From Streptomyces pyxinicus (lineage in GTDB: Bacteria; Actinomycetota; Actinomycetes; Streptomycetales; Streptomycetaceae): a DNA stretch of 64,000 nt. The stretch spans positions 243,353 through 307,352 of the forward strand of contig NZ_JANUGP010000007.1 of the NCBI RefSeq assembly GCF_024753135.1. Direction: 5' to 3'. A program made the translations under genes and the position numbers. The notes under the pieces were generated by a model, which was given only the letters and a program-made list of their open reading frames with translations, had not been told where the DNA came from and searched no databases. Below, piece after piece: positions 34,225 to 42,504 of this stretch; within the stretch, counting starts at the first letter, position 1; each line of letters starts with the position of its first letter.

Positions 34225-35373
34225 TCAGCACCCGTCACACGGGCAACAGCAGTCGCACCCGCACCCGTCGCACCCGTCGCACGGGCAGTCGCAGTCGCAG
34301 TCCCGGCAGCAGCCCTCCCGCTTCTTCCGGGACCAGGGACCCTCGTACTCCCCCGCGCAGCACATCTGGCAGCTGCAGCACAGCAGGGCGAACATCCCGC
34401 AGCCGGCCAGGAAGCCGCGCGGCGAAAGGGGCTTGGGGCCGGGCATGGCGGGCGGGAAGAGCGGCTGGTCGGCACCAGGGCGCCCGCCAGGCCCCGGCTG
34501 GTGTGCCGCGCAGGCCGGCCCCTGCCCGAACGCCCGGTCCACCGACCGCCCCAGCTCGTGCGCGAGCAGCAGATGCGCGAGCCGCCCGTCGGTGAACTCG
34601 GCCTCCCGCAGCGCCAATCGGATCCCGCGCAGGGCGTCGTCGGCGAGCCGGCGGGCCTCCGCGCGGGACGTACCGGTCGCGGTGAGCGGGTTCCAGGCGC
34701 CCGACAGACCGTCGGCGTGCTGGTCCTCCACGGCGTCCAGCAGATGCGCGAGCCGCCCGAACAGCCGCCCCGCCTCCGCCAGCGGCTCCGCGTTGCCCGG
34801 CCGCCCGGCCAGCACCGCGGTGTGCGCGAAGGCGGCGCCGGTCGCGGTCTCGGTCGGTTCGGTGACCGTCAGGAGCGGGGTGCCGGGCCCGGCGAGCGTC
34901 TCGATGCCGAGCTGCCGGTCCACGGCGTCCACCAGCACCCCGGTGTCGAAGCCGACCGCCGCGCCGCCGTGCGCCCCCGCGCGGCCCCAGCCCGCCGCCA
35001 CCCGGCGCGCCGCCGCGGCGACCGGCCGGCGGGCCAGCAGGCCGTCCCGGTCGGCGACATGGTCACGCACCTTCGCCGAGGCGAGCACCAGCGAGACGGC
35101 GGCGGCCAGCCGGGCGCCCTCACCCTGCGCGACGGACGCGGTCCGCAGACCACGCAGCGCGCACGGCCCGGCGGTGCGCCGGGACCCGGCGACCACGCCG
35201 GCCTGAGCCTCCGTCAGAACCGATATGAGCAGGCCGTCGTAGTTCGTCACGATACGAGCGAACTGTCCGTGGTCGTGCCGCAGCGCGAGGCACAGCCCGC
35301 ACAAATGCGCCATCCACTGGGCCTTGAGCCGCCCTCCCAGGCGGTGGGAACATGGTCTGACGATTCCGAACAA
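34225..35373 (-). CDS. DUF5685 family protein with cysteine-rich C-terminal tail
   Basis: A 382-residue protein. The N-terminal part has a DUF5685 look, opening LFGIVRPCSHRL then MAHLCGLCLALRHDHGQ, with conserved cysteines, and a long alanine-rich helical region. The C-terminal ~59 residues contain 20 cysteines; the last 29 residues alone hold 14, in CDC, PCDGC and CCC patterns. This looks like a metal-binding or metallothionein-like tail. TTG 35373 is chosen as start because GGGGG lies 6 bases upstream and the conserved domain begins there. The function is unknown. It converges on the binding-protein gene. Confidence 0.8.
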   Translation of the reverse strand: MFGIVRPCSHRLGGRLKAQWMAHLCGLCLALRHDHGQFARIVTNYDGLLISVLTEAQAGVVAGSRRTAGPCALRGLRTASVAQGEGARLAAAVSLVLASAKVRDHVADRDGLLARRPVAAAARRVAAGWGRAGAHGGAAVGFDTGVLVDAVDRQLGIETLAGPGTPLLTVTEPTETATGAAFAHTAVLAGRPGNAEPLAEAGRLFGRLAHLLDAVEDQHADGLSGAWNPLTATGTSRAEARRLADDALRGIRLALREAEFTDGRLAHLLLAHELGRSVDRAFGQGPACAAHQPGPGGRPGADQPLFPPAMPGPKPLSPRGFLAGCGMFALLCCSCQMCCAGEYEGPWSRKKREGCCRDCDCDCPCDGCDGCGCDCCCPCDGC

Positions 35374-35619
35374 GGTGATCCCCCGTACACCCGGACGCAC
35401 CGTGCGTCACCCGTCTGCCGCCGACAATCATATTTCACTCACAGTCAGCAGCCGTATGGATCACGACCCTTGGGGCACAAGGACTCTCGACGCATCCGCT
35501 GTGCACCAGTACCGTCACAAACCCCCCGCACGGCGTCTATCCACTTGGCACGCCGTCCGCATCATGGATGACCATAGGGATGCGGAAAGCAAGAAGGACA
35601 GCTGTGAGAGGAGGCGTCC

Positions 35620-36060
35620 ATGGGATCGGTACGCAAGGCGAGTGCGTGGCTCGGCCTCGTCGACGACAACGATGACGAGCGCTACTACGACGACGACTAC
35701 TCCGAGGGCACCGAGTCCAGGGAGGCCGCCTGGGTCACGGACCCCCGGGTCAAGGTGGCCACGGACACGGCCGAGGACAAGGGCCGCCGGATCGGCACGG
35801 TCACCCCGGACAGCTTCCGGGACGCCCGCGCCATCGGCGAGCTGTTCCGGGACGGCGTCCCGGTGGTGGTGAACCTGACCGCGATGGAGCCCGCCGACGC
35901 CAAGCGCGTGGTGGACTTCGCGGCCGGGCTCACCTTCGGCCTGCGGGGCACCATCGAGCGGGTCGCCAACCGGGTCTTCCTGCTCACGCCCGCGAACACG
36001 GAGATCATCAGCGGGGAGCCGGCCGCGCGCCGCGAGGACGGTTTCTTCAACCAGAGCTGA
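35620..36060 (+). CDS. sflA: SepF-like cell-division protein
   Basis: A 146-residue SepF-family protein. An N-terminal amphipathic helix ([14 protein letters not shown]) can bind the membrane, an acidic linker follows, and the SepF domain runs from about residue 58 (IGTVTPDSF, then [23 protein letters not shown]) to the end. SepF links FtsZ rings to the membrane. In S. coelicolor three paralogues exist, and by gene order this matches SCO1749, which I recall as SflA, a protein that limits unwanted branching of spores. ATG 35620 follows AGGAGG. It stands alone with a terminator after it. The paralogue call rests on synteny from memory. Confidence 0.85.
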   Translation: MGSVRKASAWLGLVDDNDDERYYDDDYSEGTESREAAWVTDPRVKVATDTAEDKGRRIGTVTPDSFRDARAIGELFRDGVPVVVNLTAMEPADAKRVVDFAAGLTFGLRGTIERVANRVFLLTPANTEIISGEPAARREDGFFNQS

Positions 36061-36085
36061 GGCAGGGCCGCATGCCGGCCCTGCC
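36061..36085. terminator. bidirectional terminator between the SepF-like and acyl-CoA dehydrogenase genes
   Basis: A perfect 10-bp stem GGCAGGGCCG / CGGCCCTGCC with a 5-nt loop immediately follows the SepF-like stop and precedes the end of the convergent gene. Confidence 0.83.
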
Positions 36086-36096
36086 CGCCCGGGGGC

Positions 36097-37287
36097 TCAC
36101 CGGAAGGCGTCGAGACCGGTGAGCGCCTTGCCCAGCACCAGTTGGTGCATCTCGACGGTGCCCTCGTAGGTGAGCACCGACTCCAGGTTGGTCGCGTGCC
36201 GCATGACGGGGTATTCGAGGGAGATCCCGTTGGCGCCGAGGATCGTGCGCGCCGTACGGCAGATCTCGATGGCCTCGCGGACGTTGTTGAGCTTGCCGAA
36301 GCTGACCTGCTCGGGACGCAGGCGGCCGGCGTCCATCCGCCGCCCCAGATGGTGGGCGAGCAGGATCCCCTTGTGCAGTTCCACCGCCATGTCGGCGAGC
36401 TTGGCCTGGGTGAGCTGGAAGCCCCCGATGGGCCGGCCGAACTGCTCCCGCGTCTTCGCGTACTCCACCGCCGCCTCGAAGCTGCTGCGCGCGGCGCCCA
36501 TCGCGCCCCAGACGATGCCGTAGCGGGCGTGGGACAGACAGCTGAGCGGCCCGCGCAGCCCGGTGACCTCCGGCAGGACGGCGTCCGCCGGCAGCCGTAC
36601 GTCGTCCAGGACCAGTTCGCTGGTGACGGAGGCGCGCAGGGACCACTTGTGCTTGATCTCCGGCGCCGAGAAACCCGGGGTGCCGGTGGGTACGGCGAAG
36701 CCCCGGATGCCCTCCTCCGTCCGCGCCCAGACGACGGCGACCCCGGCGACCGAGCCGTTGGTGATCCACATCTTGCGGCCGTTCAGCACCCAGTCGCCGC
36801 CGTCCCGCTTGGCGTACGTGCGCATGGCGGCGGGGTCGGAGCCGTGGTCGGGCTCGGTCAGGCCGAAGCAGCCGATCACCTCGCCGGCGGCCATGCGCGG
36901 CAGCCACTCCCGCTTCTGCTCCTCGCTGCCGAACCGGTGAATCGCGTACATGGCGAGGGAGCCCTGCACGGAGACCAGGGAGCGGATGCCGGAGTCGGCC
37001 GCCTCCAGCTCCAGGCAGGCCAGCCCGTACTGCACCGCGCTCGCGCCGGCGCAGCCGTACCCGGTCAGGGACATGCCGAGGGCGCCGATCGACCCGAGTT
37101 CCCGGGCGAGTTCCCTGATCCCCGGCAGCTCCCCCTTCTCGTACCAGTCGGCGACGTACGGCAGCACCCGGTCGGCCGCCCAGCCGCGCACGGTGGCCCG
37201 GATCGCCAGGTCCTCGGCGTCCAGCAAGTCGTCAATCCCGAGCGGGTCGGCGGCATCGAACGGGGGCGGCTTCGCGGACGCGGACAT
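36097..37287 (-). CDS. acyl-CoA dehydrogenase, glutaryl-CoA dehydrogenase type
   Basis: A 396-residue flavoenzyme that oxidises an acyl-CoA, most likely decarboxylating glutaryl-CoA to crotonyl-CoA. Family signs: SGIRSLVSVQGSL (the Arg that binds the substrate carboxylate in GCDH), FGLTEPDHGSDP, WITNG, REQFGRPIGGFQ and the catalytic Glu in LTYEGTVEMHQ. FAD is the cofactor. It would act in lysine or tryptophan breakdown; no other genes of the pathway are nearby. A perfect inverted repeat at 37353-37369, 66 bases upstream, suggests control by a TetR-type repressor. The gene is alone on its strand. Confidence 0.88.
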   Translation of the reverse strand: MSASAKPPPFDAADPLGIDDLLDAEDLAIRATVRGWAADRVLPYVADWYEKGELPGIRELARELGSIGALGMSLTGYGCAGASAVQYGLACLELEAADSGIRSLVSVQGSLAMYAIHRFGSEEQKREWLPRMAAGEVIGCFGLTEPDHGSDPAAMRTYAKRDGGDWVLNGRKMWITNGSVAGVAVVWARTEEGIRGFAVPTGTPGFSAPEIKHKWSLRASVTSELVLDDVRLPADAVLPEVTGLRGPLSCLSHARYGIVWGAMGAARSSFEAAVEYAKTREQFGRPIGGFQLTQAKLADMAVELHKGILLAHHLGRRMDAGRLRPEQVSFGKLNNVREAIEICRTARTILGANGISLEYPVMRHATNLESVLTYEGTVEMHQLVLGKALTGLDAFR

Positions 37288-37352
37288 GGGGACACCCTCC
37301 GAACACAGACACGGACACAGGCACGGGCGCGGACACGGCCTCGGCCAGGCAA

Positions 37353-37369
37353 AACTAGCAGCGCTAGTT
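37353..37369. promoter_or_regulatory. TetR-type operator palindrome upstream of the acyl-CoA dehydrogenase
   Basis: AACTAGCAGCGCTAGTT is a perfect 7-3-7 inverted repeat lying 66 bases before the ATG at 37287 and 52 bases past the stop of the MFS gene. The CTAG-N-CTAG type is common for TetR-family sites in Streptomyces. No TetR gene is in the window. Confidence 0.6.
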
Positions 37370-37420
37370 ACGACGCCGACGCCGACGTTACGGTGCAGTG
37401 TCCCGTACGTCCAGAGGAGG

Positions 37421-39046
37421 TCAGGCGGTGACCCTCGGCTGGCCGGCCGGTGTCTCCGCCCCGCGCGGCGCGGGCAGCTCCACCTCGGCGGCCGCCGGCT
37501 CCGGGCCGCACTGCATGATCCGCGGCAGGCGCAGCGCCATGACCGCGCCGAGCAGCAGCAGGCCGGCGCTGACCAGCAGCGTCACATGCAGCCCGTGCAC
37601 GAAGGAGTCCCGGGCCGCCCGGCGCAGCGCGGCCCCGGTGGAGCCGCCGAGCCGGGCCGCGACCTCGTAGGCCTCGCCGAGCGAGTGGCCCGCCGCGTCC
37701 GAGGCGGGGTGCGGGACGCCGGGCACCGCGCGCAGTCCGGGGGTGTAGGCCGCGTTCATCACGCTGCCCAGCAGGGCGATGCCGATGCCGGCGCCGAGCT
37801 GGTACGAGGTCTCGCCGATCGCCGCCGCGCCGCCGGCCTGGCCCTCCGGGGCCTCGCTGAGCATCGACTCGTAGGCGCCGAAGAGCGTGGTCTCCAGGCC
37901 GAAGCCGAGCAGCACGAAGCCGCCCAGCAGCAGGCCGGTGTCGTCGGTGCCGCCCATCGCGGTCAGGATCAGCACCGCGACGGCCGTCAGACAGAAGCCG
38001 GCGCACACCATCCGGCGCGGCCCGAACCGGCGCAGCAGCCGGGCGCCCGCGAGGCCGGCCGCCATCGCGGCGACGGTCAGCGGCAGCAGCCGCAGGCCGG
38101 TCTGGAGCGGCGAGAGCCCGAGCACCAGTTGCAGGTACTGGGCGGCGATCAGCTCCAGGCCGACCAGCGCGAGCATGGCCAGCACGATGCAGCCCACGGA
38201 GGTGCTGAACGCGGGCCGGCGGAACATGCGCAGGTCCACCAGCGGGTGGGCCAGACCGCGCTGGCGCCGGACGAAGAGGACGAGCAGGGCGGCGCCGGCC
38301 AGCAGCGGCAGCACGGTGAAGGGGCTCGCCACCGCCTCGCCGCCGCCGAGGCGCTTCACGCCGAGGACCACGCCGAAGAGCCCGGCGGCGGCCATCAGGG
38401 CGCCGGTCACGTCCCAGGGGCCGGCGGTGTCGCCCCGGGACTCGGGCAGCAGCATCCGGCCGACGGGCAGACTGACCAGCATCAGCGGGATGTTGACCAG
38501 GAAGACCGAGCCCCACCAGAAGTGCTCCAGCAGGAAGCCGCCGAGCAGCGGGCCGACCGCCGCGCCGACGGCGGCGACCGCGCTCCAGATGCCGATGGCG
38601 AGGGCGCGTTCGCGCCGGTCGGGGAAGACCTGGCGCAGGATCGACAGGGTCGCGGGCATGATCATGGCGCCGCCGACGCCGAGCAGCGCGCGGGCCATGA
38701 TGAGCGTCTGGGCGCTGGGCGCGAAGGCGGCCACGGCAGAGGCGACGCCGAAGAGGGCGTAGCCGAGCAGCAGGACGCGTCTGCGGCCGACGCGGTCGCC
38801 GAGCGTGCCGAAGAGGATCAGCAGCGAGGCGCAGACCAGCGGGTAGACGTCGACGATCCAGAGCAGTTCGATGGCGCCGGGCCTGAGGTCCTCGGTGACG
38901 GCGGGGACCGCCACGTGCAGCACGGTCGCGTCGAGGGCGACGAGCAGCAGGCTGACACAGAGGACGACGAGCACGACCCAGCGGCTCGCACCGGCCCCGG
39001 CCGCCCGACGGCCAGGCCGAGCGGCAGCCGTGGTCGTCCCGGACAT
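37421..39046 (-). CDS. MFS drug/metabolite efflux transporter, DHA2 (14-helix) type
   Basis: A 541-residue membrane protein with about 14 hydrophobic helices. Motif A reads GTLGDRVGRRRVLLLG, motif C-like GAAVGPLLGGFL, and the N-terminal helix 1 carries LLVALDATVLHVAVP, typical of EmrB/QacA proteins with the helix-1 Asp. It should expel drugs or secondary metabolites using the proton gradient. A loop of about 60 residues lies between late helices, and the C-terminal tail is Pro/Ala-rich. It has an ATG at 39046 with no adjacent regulator, so the inducer is unknown. Confidence 0.92.
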   Translation of the reverse strand: MSGTTTAAARPGRRAAGAGASRWVVLVVLCVSLLLVALDATVLHVAVPAVTEDLRPGAIELLWIVDVYPLVCASLLILFGTLGDRVGRRRVLLLGYALFGVASAVAAFAPSAQTLIMARALLGVGGAMIMPATLSILRQVFPDRRERALAIGIWSAVAAVGAAVGPLLGGFLLEHFWWGSVFLVNIPLMLVSLPVGRMLLPESRGDTAGPWDVTGALMAAAGLFGVVLGVKRLGGGEAVASPFTVLPLLAGAALLVLFVRRQRGLAHPLVDLRMFRRPAFSTSVGCIVLAMLALVGLELIAAQYLQLVLGLSPLQTGLRLLPLTVAAMAAGLAGARLLRRFGPRRMVCAGFCLTAVAVLILTAMGGTDDTGLLLGGFVLLGFGLETTLFGAYESMLSEAPEGQAGGAAAIGETSYQLGAGIGIALLGSVMNAAYTPGLRAVPGVPHPASDAAGHSLGEAYEVAARLGGSTGAALRRAARDSFVHGLHVTLLVSAGLLLLGAVMALRLPRIMQCGPEPAAAEVELPAPRGAETPAGQPRVTA

Positions 39047-39306
39047 GTACGTACCTCCCAGATGATCCCTCGCGGAGGGCGGAGCGACGGGGTGGGGACT
39101 CCCTGTCGTACGGCCGGGGAGGAGCGGTGTCCCCGGCCCGCGCGAACCCTCGCGGGTGACTCGTCAGCGTACGCGAGTTCACCGCGCGGTCACGTGGCGG
39201 ACCTCTCACACGCGTGACGGAACCCGTGTGGCGTACGCCACGCCGTCCCCTCTTGACCACGACCCGGCGGTCGGTCCGGTTCCGGGTGGTGTCGATAATC
39301 GGGCAG

Positions 39307-40563
39307 GTGACGGATCTCGACACGCGCGCGCCCGGCGCCCGCGCCCCCCTCGTACGCCGGGCGGCACCGGCCCTGCTGGGCTATGCGGCGGTGCGGGCGC
39401 TGGGGCTGCTGGTGCTGGTGGTCTGGAGCGCCGCGCACGGCAAGAGCGCGCACACGCTGCTGACCGCGCGCTGGGACGCGCTCTGGTACACCCGGGTCGC
39501 CGAGCTGGGGTACGGCTACGAGGTGCGGCTGCCGAACGGCGACGTCCACTCCAACCTCGCGTTCTTCCCGCTGCTGCCGTGGCTGGAGCGGGGGCTGCAC
39601 GCCCTGACGCCGCTGTCGTACGCGGACGCCGGGTTCGCCGTCGCCCTGCTCGCCTCCCTGGCCGCCGCCGCGGGGATCTTCGCGGTCGCCGAGCACGTGT
39701 ACGGGTCCCGGGCCGGGGTGTGCGCGGTGCTGCTGTGGGCCGTGCTGCCGGTCGGGATCGTGCAGTCGATGGCGTACAGCGAGTCCTTGTTCACGGCGCT
39801 CGCGGCGTGGGCGCTGTACGCGGTGCTGACCGGGCGCTGGGTGAGCGCGGGTGCGCTGGCGGCGCTCGCGGGGCTGACCCGGCCGGTCGGGGCGGCGGTG
39901 GTCGCGGCGGTGTGGGTCGCGGGCGCGGTCTCCTTCGGGCGAGCGCGCAGCGCGCCCACCGCGCACGGCGCACGGATCGACGGTCACGCCCCGGCGCGGG
40001 AGCGATGCGCGCGCGCCGGGAGCGCACCGGGGCCGTGGGGCGCGGCCGAGCGGCCGGGCGCCCCCCATTGGCGCCGGGCGCTCGGCATGACGCTCGCGCC
40101 CCTCGGTGCCGCCGGTTACGTCCTCTGGGTCGGACACCGCACCGGGCGGGGACCGCTCGGCTATCTGGACGTCCAGGCGGGATGGCGCAACGGGTTCGAC
40201 GGCGGGTACGCCTTCGCCCGTTTCGTGGCCGCCGAGTTCACGTCACTCCCGTCCGCCCTGGCCGGCGCCGGCCTGATCGTCGCGGTGGCCCTGCTCCTCT
40301 GGCTGTACGTCACCGGGATCCGGCAGCGGCAGCCGGTCGCCCTGCTGGTGTACACGGGAGTCGTCCTGGCCCTCGCGCTGTGCGCGTCGAGCTACTTCGG
40401 CTCCAAGCCCCGGCTGCTGCTGCCCGCCTTCCCGGTGCTGCTGCCGCTCGCCGTGGCCCTCGCCCGGCTCCGCACCTCCCGATCGGCGCTGGTGACAGCG
40501 GGATGGGCGGTCGCCTCGGCGGTCTACGGGGCGTTCTGGCTGAACGGCTCCGGCCCGCCATGA
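39307..40563 (+). CDS. integral membrane glycosyltransferase, PIG-V/mannosyltransferase-like
   Basis: A 418-residue polytopic protein with around 9-10 hydrophobic helices. Early conserved blocks ARWDALWYTRVAELGYGYE and SNLAFFPLLPWLERGL resemble PIG-V-like GT-C mannosyltransferases, which use polyprenyl-phosphate mannose. An acidic WD near the first external loop is the likely catalytic site. Between residues about 218-262 there is a non-conserved basic, Ala/Pro-rich loop. GTG 39307 is chosen for the natural N-terminus, but the ribosome site is weak. It may contribute to protein or lipid mannosylation. The PAP2 gene follows after 237 bases. Confidence 0.8.
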   Translation: MTDLDTRAPGARAPLVRRAAPALLGYAAVRALGLLVLVVWSAAHGKSAHTLLTARWDALWYTRVAELGYGYEVRLPNGDVHSNLAFFPLLPWLERGLHALTPLSYADAGFAVALLASLAAAAGIFAVAEHVYGSRAGVCAVLLWAVLPVGIVQSMAYSESLFTALAAWALYAVLTGRWVSAGALAALAGLTRPVGAAVVAAVWVAGAVSFGRARSAPTAHGARIDGHAPARERCARAGSAPGPWGAAERPGAPHWRRALGMTLAPLGAAGYVLWVGHRTGRGPLGYLDVQAGWRNGFDGGYAFARFVAAEFTSLPSALAGAGLIVAVALLLWLYVTGIRQRQPVALLVYTGVVLALALCASSYFGSKPRLLLPAFPVLLPLAVALARLRTSRSALVTAGWAVASAVYGAFWLNGSGPP

Positions 40564-40800
40564 TCGGCTTCGGCGCCCGATGACGGCCGGGGGAATTCCG
40601 CACGCCTGCCGGGTTAACGCATTCATAAGCGCCATATAAACAACACCCGGCATGATCAAAGGAATTGAAGAGAGTGGCCTCACAGGATTGCGGAATGGCG
40701 TGAATTCGTACCGCCCTTGAGAGGTTTCCCACATCACATCGTCATCACAAAGCCGCTGTTTCGACCGGGACCACAGCTCACTCGCTGTAACGTCGATTGG

Positions 40801-41820
40801 GTGCGTACCGAACGAAACCTCACCCGGCGTCTGGACCGGGTGTTCGCCAGACTGGACCGTGAGCCGGAACGACCGGCCCACATCGATGTGCCGAGGATGA
40901 GCCGGCACCGGGTCGTTCTGTTCACCGCGACCCTGGCTTTCTACCTCGCGATCGTGTGGGCCGTCGTCATCACCTCCTGGCTGGTGCGGCTCGACTGGCA
41001 GGTCATGTTCTTCCGGCCGTACCAGCAGTGGCCGCAGATCCACGCCTTCCTCGACTACTACGTGGTGCTCGGCCAGCGCGGCCCCACCGCCGTGATGGTC
41101 GCGGCCTGGCTCGGCTGGCGCTCCTGGCGGCAGCACACCCTGCGCCCGCTGCTCACCCTGGCCACCTCGCTGCTGCTGCTGAACATCACGGTCGGCGCCG
41201 CCAAGCTCGGCATGGGGCGGCTCGGTCCGCACTACGCGACCGTGATCGGCTCGAACGAGATGGGTCTGGGCGGCGATATATTTCCCAGCGGCCACACCGC
41301 CAACGCGGTGGTGACCTGGGGCATCCTGGCGTATCTGGCCTCCACCCCCCGCGCCCGGCGCTGGCTGTCGGCACTGTCCGCGGTCACCTCGCTCGGCGTC
41401 GGCCTCACCACCGTCTACCTCGGTACGCACTGGCTGAGCGACGTGCTGCTGGGCTGGGCCGCCGGTCTGCTGATCCTGCTGGCCCTGCCCTGGTTCGAGC
41501 CGTTGATCGCCCGCACGGAGGGCTGGATCTTCGACCTGCGCGACCTCTGGCGCGCCCGTCGCAGGCTGTCGGTGCGCGAACCGGCCGTCCCGGTCACGCC
41601 GGTGGTGCTCAGGCCGCACGCCGCCGCCGAGAAGACACCGGTGCGCGAACCGGTCTCCTCCACGCGCGCCTCCCGGGGCTCGGTGCACCTGGCCCCAGGG
41701 CCGCACACGACCCGCTCCGAGCGCACCCCGGTCACCCCGGCCGGCAGCCGCCGCCCGCCGCACGCCGACCGGCTGCCGCGCGGTACGGCCCAGTCGGCCC
41801 GCCCGCTGACCGGCGGCTGA
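40801..41820 (+). CDS. PAP2-superfamily membrane phosphatase-like protein with altered motifs
   Basis: A 339-residue membrane protein with about six helices and a ~100-residue basic, Pro-rich C-terminal tail that is probably cytoplasmic. PAP2 motif 2 FPSGHTANAV is intact, and motif 3 keeps its His and Asp (YLGTHWLSDV). Two phosphate-binding arginines of the consensus appear changed: motif 1 reads KLGMGRLGP, where RP is expected, and motif 3 has TT where SR is usual. Lipid-phosphate phosphatase activity is therefore uncertain. GTG 40801 gives a natural start. The 237 bases upstream are AT-rich around 40620-40680 and probably hold the promoter. Confidence 0.82.
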   Translation: MRTERNLTRRLDRVFARLDREPERPAHIDVPRMSRHRVVLFTATLAFYLAIVWAVVITSWLVRLDWQVMFFRPYQQWPQIHAFLDYYVVLGQRGPTAVMVAAWLGWRSWRQHTLRPLLTLATSLLLLNITVGAAKLGMGRLGPHYATVIGSNEMGLGGDIFPSGHTANAVVTWGILAYLASTPRARRWLSALSAVTSLGVGLTTVYLGTHWLSDVLLGWAAGLLILLALPWFEPLIARTEGWIFDLRDLWRARRRLSVREPAVPVTPVVLRPHAAAEKTPVREPVSSTRASRGSVHLAPGPHTTRSERTPVTPAGSRRPPHADRLPRGTAQSARPLTGG

Positions 41821-41831
41821 CCGGCGGTTCA

Positions 41832-41887
41832 CGGCCCCGGGGCGGGCGGATCCGGTACGCACAGCCGATCCGCCCGCCCCGGGGCCG
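41832..41887. terminator. strong bidirectional terminator
   Basis: A perfect 21-bp inverted repeat starting CGGCCCCGGGGCGGGCGG, with a 14-nt loop, separates the convergent PAP2 and I78 genes. Confidence 0.9.
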
Positions 41888-41892
41888 GTGCG

Positions 41893-42108
41893 TCAGCCCT
41901 TCCAGGCGCGGGCCACCCGGCCGTCGCGTACCTCGAAGTTGAGCCGCCCGGCCCGGTACTCCATGGTGATGATCGCGTCCGGCGGCAGCGGCCGTACCGT
42001 CGGCCACCCCCGCTCGCGCGCGAGCCGCTCGGCGTGCGCGACGTCGAGACCGACGTACCCGTCCGGACTGTCCTGGGGCTCCTGAGGCGGAGCGGGATGC
42101 GGTGCCAT
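41893..42108 (-). CDS. I78-family protease inhibitor-like small protein
   Basis: A 71-residue protein. The second half, ERGWPTVRPLPPDAIITM then EYRAGRLNFEVRDGRVARAW, matches the inhibitor_I78 fold. Relatives inhibit serine proteases. There is no signal peptide, so it would act in the cytoplasm. ATG 42108 removes a long non-conserved open stretch up to 42288 but has only a weak GGGCGG site. In a genome rich in secreted proteases such an inhibitor could be protective, but this is conjecture. Confidence 0.78.
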   Translation of the reverse strand: MAPHPAPPQEPQDSPDGYVGLDVAHAERLARERGWPTVRPLPPDAIITMEYRAGRLNFEVRDGRVARAWKG

Positions 42109-42504
42109 GCCGCCCACGCTAGGCCGCCCGCCCCGGTGACGGAAGCCGGGCACGGCGGCCGGTGCACCGCCGGGTAAGAGGCCCGGGTAAGAGACGCGTC
42201 CGCTTCCGGTCACACTTCTGTCACAGCCGTCCGGGGACTCGTTTCCCTCGAACTCCGTCACACGAACGGGGGTTTCCGTACGGCTCACCGGGGTAATCGA
42301 GCGGAATTCTCGCGTGTCGCGGCACCTGGGCGAATTACCCGTCGGAAAGTGCCGCAGTGGGGATCGGGGCGGGTCCGCGGCGCGATTCCCCCGGCAATCC
42401 GCAGCGTCCGCCCGGACGCTGACGCCGCAGCGGAATTTTCACGGATTCGGCACACAACCGCCGTACGCCGCCTGCCCGGGCGCGGCGATGCGAAGGGGCG
42501 AGCG
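42109..42504. other. intergenic region between the I78 gene and ctaD
   Basis: These 396 bases between divergent genes show no credible gene. The middle (about 42290-42345 and 42430-42445) is less GC-rich. GAAGGGG before 42505 is the ctaD ribosome site. No operator or riboswitch is evident. Confidence 0.4.

Noticed and set aside
42349..42504. An upstream extension of ctaD by 52 codons
   Set aside because: The extension has no family similarity; the ribosome site GAAGGGG and normal N-terminus support ATG 42505.
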